A stretch of DNA of 14,780 nucleotides from NCBI GenBank assembly GCA_905369775.1, contig CAJPJR010000049.1, positions 1-14,780 on the forward strand. The letters are read 5' to 3'. Numbering within the stretch: position 1 is the first letter of the stretch; each line of letters starts with the position of its first letter. This document shows positions 13,858-14,780 of the stretch, one piece after another. Origin of the DNA: Prevotellaceae bacterium UBA1746 (GTDB lineage Bacteria; Bacteroidota; Bacteroidia; Bacteroidales; Bacteroidaceae). A program made the translations under genes and the position numbers. The notes beneath the pieces were generated by a model, which was not told where the DNA came from, did not search any database, and worked only from the letters and a program-made list of their open reading frames with translations.

Positions 13858-14691
13858 TCACCACGTCACCACGCGATCCACCAGTGCGCGTTGTTCGCCG
13901 CTCGACTGGCGGAGATAGATGCGCGTGGTCTCGATGCTCTCGTGACCCAAAAGATCGGCCAGCAGACTCAAATCGGTGTGAACGGCCAAGAAGTTTTTGG
14001 CAAAGCGGTGGCGGAAGGCGTGGGGATGCACCAGGGCGGGATCGAGGTGCAGCCTTTGCGCCCAAACACGGAGCATGGCGCCGATGCCCCGAGGGGTGAT
14101 GCAGCGGCCGCGGTAGTTGACAAAGAGCGGCCCAATGATGTCTGCGCCGCGTTGCGCGATCCACGCCAGCGCCTCGTTGCGCAGCGTGAGGGGGATGTAG
14201 ATGCGCCGCTGTTTGTTGCCTTTGGTATAGAGATCGACGAAGCCGCGGCGCACATGCTCGATGCGAAGTTGCACCAACTCGCTCACCCGCGCACCGGTGG
14301 CGGCGAGAAAGCGCACCACGAAGTGCCAACGCAGTTCGCCCAACTCTCGCAGTCGCCGCGAGAGATAGAGATAGTCGGCTTGGCTGATGACGTTTTCGAC
14401 GAACGAACGCCGCCCGAGGCGCACGCCTTTGAGCCGCCATTGTGGCCGCCGCAGCGCGAGGAGCCAACGATTGATGGCCATCACCCGCTGATTCACGGTC
14501 TTGGGCGAATAGCGCTCCATGAGGGCGCTGCGATGCCGGAGCAGATTCTCCTTGTTGAGCGCCGGGAAGCGCGCCAAGAAGTCGCGTACCGCTTTGACAT
14601 AGGCGCGAACGGTGTTGGGGGCGAGGTTGTCGTCGATGAGGCTTTGCTCAAATGCCGGCAGACTGGCATGGGGATCGATGTTCTTGCGCAT
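13858..14691 (-). CDS. Tyrosine recombinase/integrase
   Basis: 277 residues. The N-terminal part (about 12-85) resembles the SAM-like core-binding domain (LPAFEQSLIDDNLAPNTVRA, YVKAVRDFL). The catalytic domain carries the complete set: R135 (GARVSELV), K157 (YTKGNKQRR), H224 and R227 (HPHAFRHRF), H250 (LLGHES) and the nucleophile Y259 (TTRIYL). The enzyme should cut and rejoin DNA through a 3'-phosphotyrosine link. Its length is like XerC/D or small DNA invertases, shorter than integrative-element integrases with an arm-binding domain. It has its own terminator and is not followed by excisionase or transfer genes. The target cannot be read here; it could be an invertase, a small-element integrase or a Xer-like enzyme. 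The ATG at 14689-14691 is preferred because the 23 residues upstream in frame are not family-like. A weak -7 box (TAACTTGG, 14722-14729, one mismatch) lies upstream. Confidence 0.9.
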   Translation of the reverse strand: MRKNIDPHASLPAFEQSLIDDNLAPNTVRAYVKAVRDFLARFPALNKENLLRHRSALMERYSPKTVNQRVMAINRWLLALRRPQWRLKGVRLGRRSFVENVISQADYLYLSRRLRELGELRWHFVVRFLAATGARVSELVQLRIEHVRRGFVDLYTKGNKQRRIYIPLTLRNEALAWIAQRGADIIGPLFVNYRGRCITPRGIGAMLRVWAQRLHLDPALVHPHAFRHRFAKNFLAVHTDLSLLADLLGHESIETTRIYLRQSSGEQRALVDRVVTW

Positions 14692-14780
14692 AAGTGTAGG
14701 GATTTGAGGGGATTTTCGAAACCAAGTTACGGCTTTCCGCCCAAATGCTTCGGTTCCCACGCAATTATCGGTAACCCGCC

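Noticed and set aside
1..14780. CRISPR array, insertion sequence or rRNA gene
   Set aside because: No regularly spaced direct repeats, transposase motifs with terminal inverted repeats, or rRNA-like segments were seen.

Overview
The window looks like chromosomal DNA of a GC-rich member of the Bacteroidota, most likely order Bacteroidales. The evidence is the set of protein families (a carboxypeptidase-like-domain outer-membrane beta-barrel receptor, a secreted protein with a 'YDLSGRRV...GQIYVQNGKKF' C-terminus, a DtxR-FeoA fusion, an ATPase/DUF4435 pair), the lack of Shine-Dalgarno sequences before the starts, and TAnnTTTG-type -7 promoter elements (TATATTTG three times, TAACTTTG once). Genus cannot be read from this sequence; the secreted protein resembles Prevotellaceae proteins.

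Layout, left to right. (1) 1-295, minus: the N-terminus of a secreted protein that runs off the left edge. (2) 296-1200: a gene-poor stretch holding that gene's promoter and, at its right end, the terminator of the next gene. (3) 1201-4377, minus: a 1058-residue outer-membrane beta-barrel receptor. (4) 4378-4653: a divergent promoter region. (5) 4654-6874, plus: a two-gene unit, a compact SMC/ABC-type ATPase and a DUF4435 (TOPRIM-like) protein with a long disordered acidic tail. (6) 6875-7213: a convergent intergenic region with three hairpins, one a near-perfect 26-bp bidirectional terminator. (7) 7214-7420, minus: a 68-residue small protein; 7570-9840, minus: a 756-residue secreted modular protein with a long 5' leader. 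(8) 10297-13710, minus: a metal-transport operon with its own promoter and terminator, made of a DtxR/MntR-like regulator fused to FeoA, overlapping (ATGA) with feoB. (9) 13858-14691, minus: a complete tyrosine recombinase with its own terminator.

How the genes work together. The regulator-FeoA fusion and FeoB form a self-contained divalent metal uptake and sensing module; the sensor's ligand set and the FeoB subtype leave open manganese rather than ferrous iron. The ATPase and DUF4435 protein have the two-part architecture of PARIS (AriA/AriB) and OLD-like nucleases and are the best candidate for a poorly described system here, although the pair may be a conserved Bacteroidales housekeeping or defence locus rather than a recent acquisition. 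The envelope genes (secreted N-terminus, beta-barrel receptor, secreted modular protein) show no functional link to each other beyond location. No CRISPR array, insertion sequence, rRNA or tRNA gene was found.
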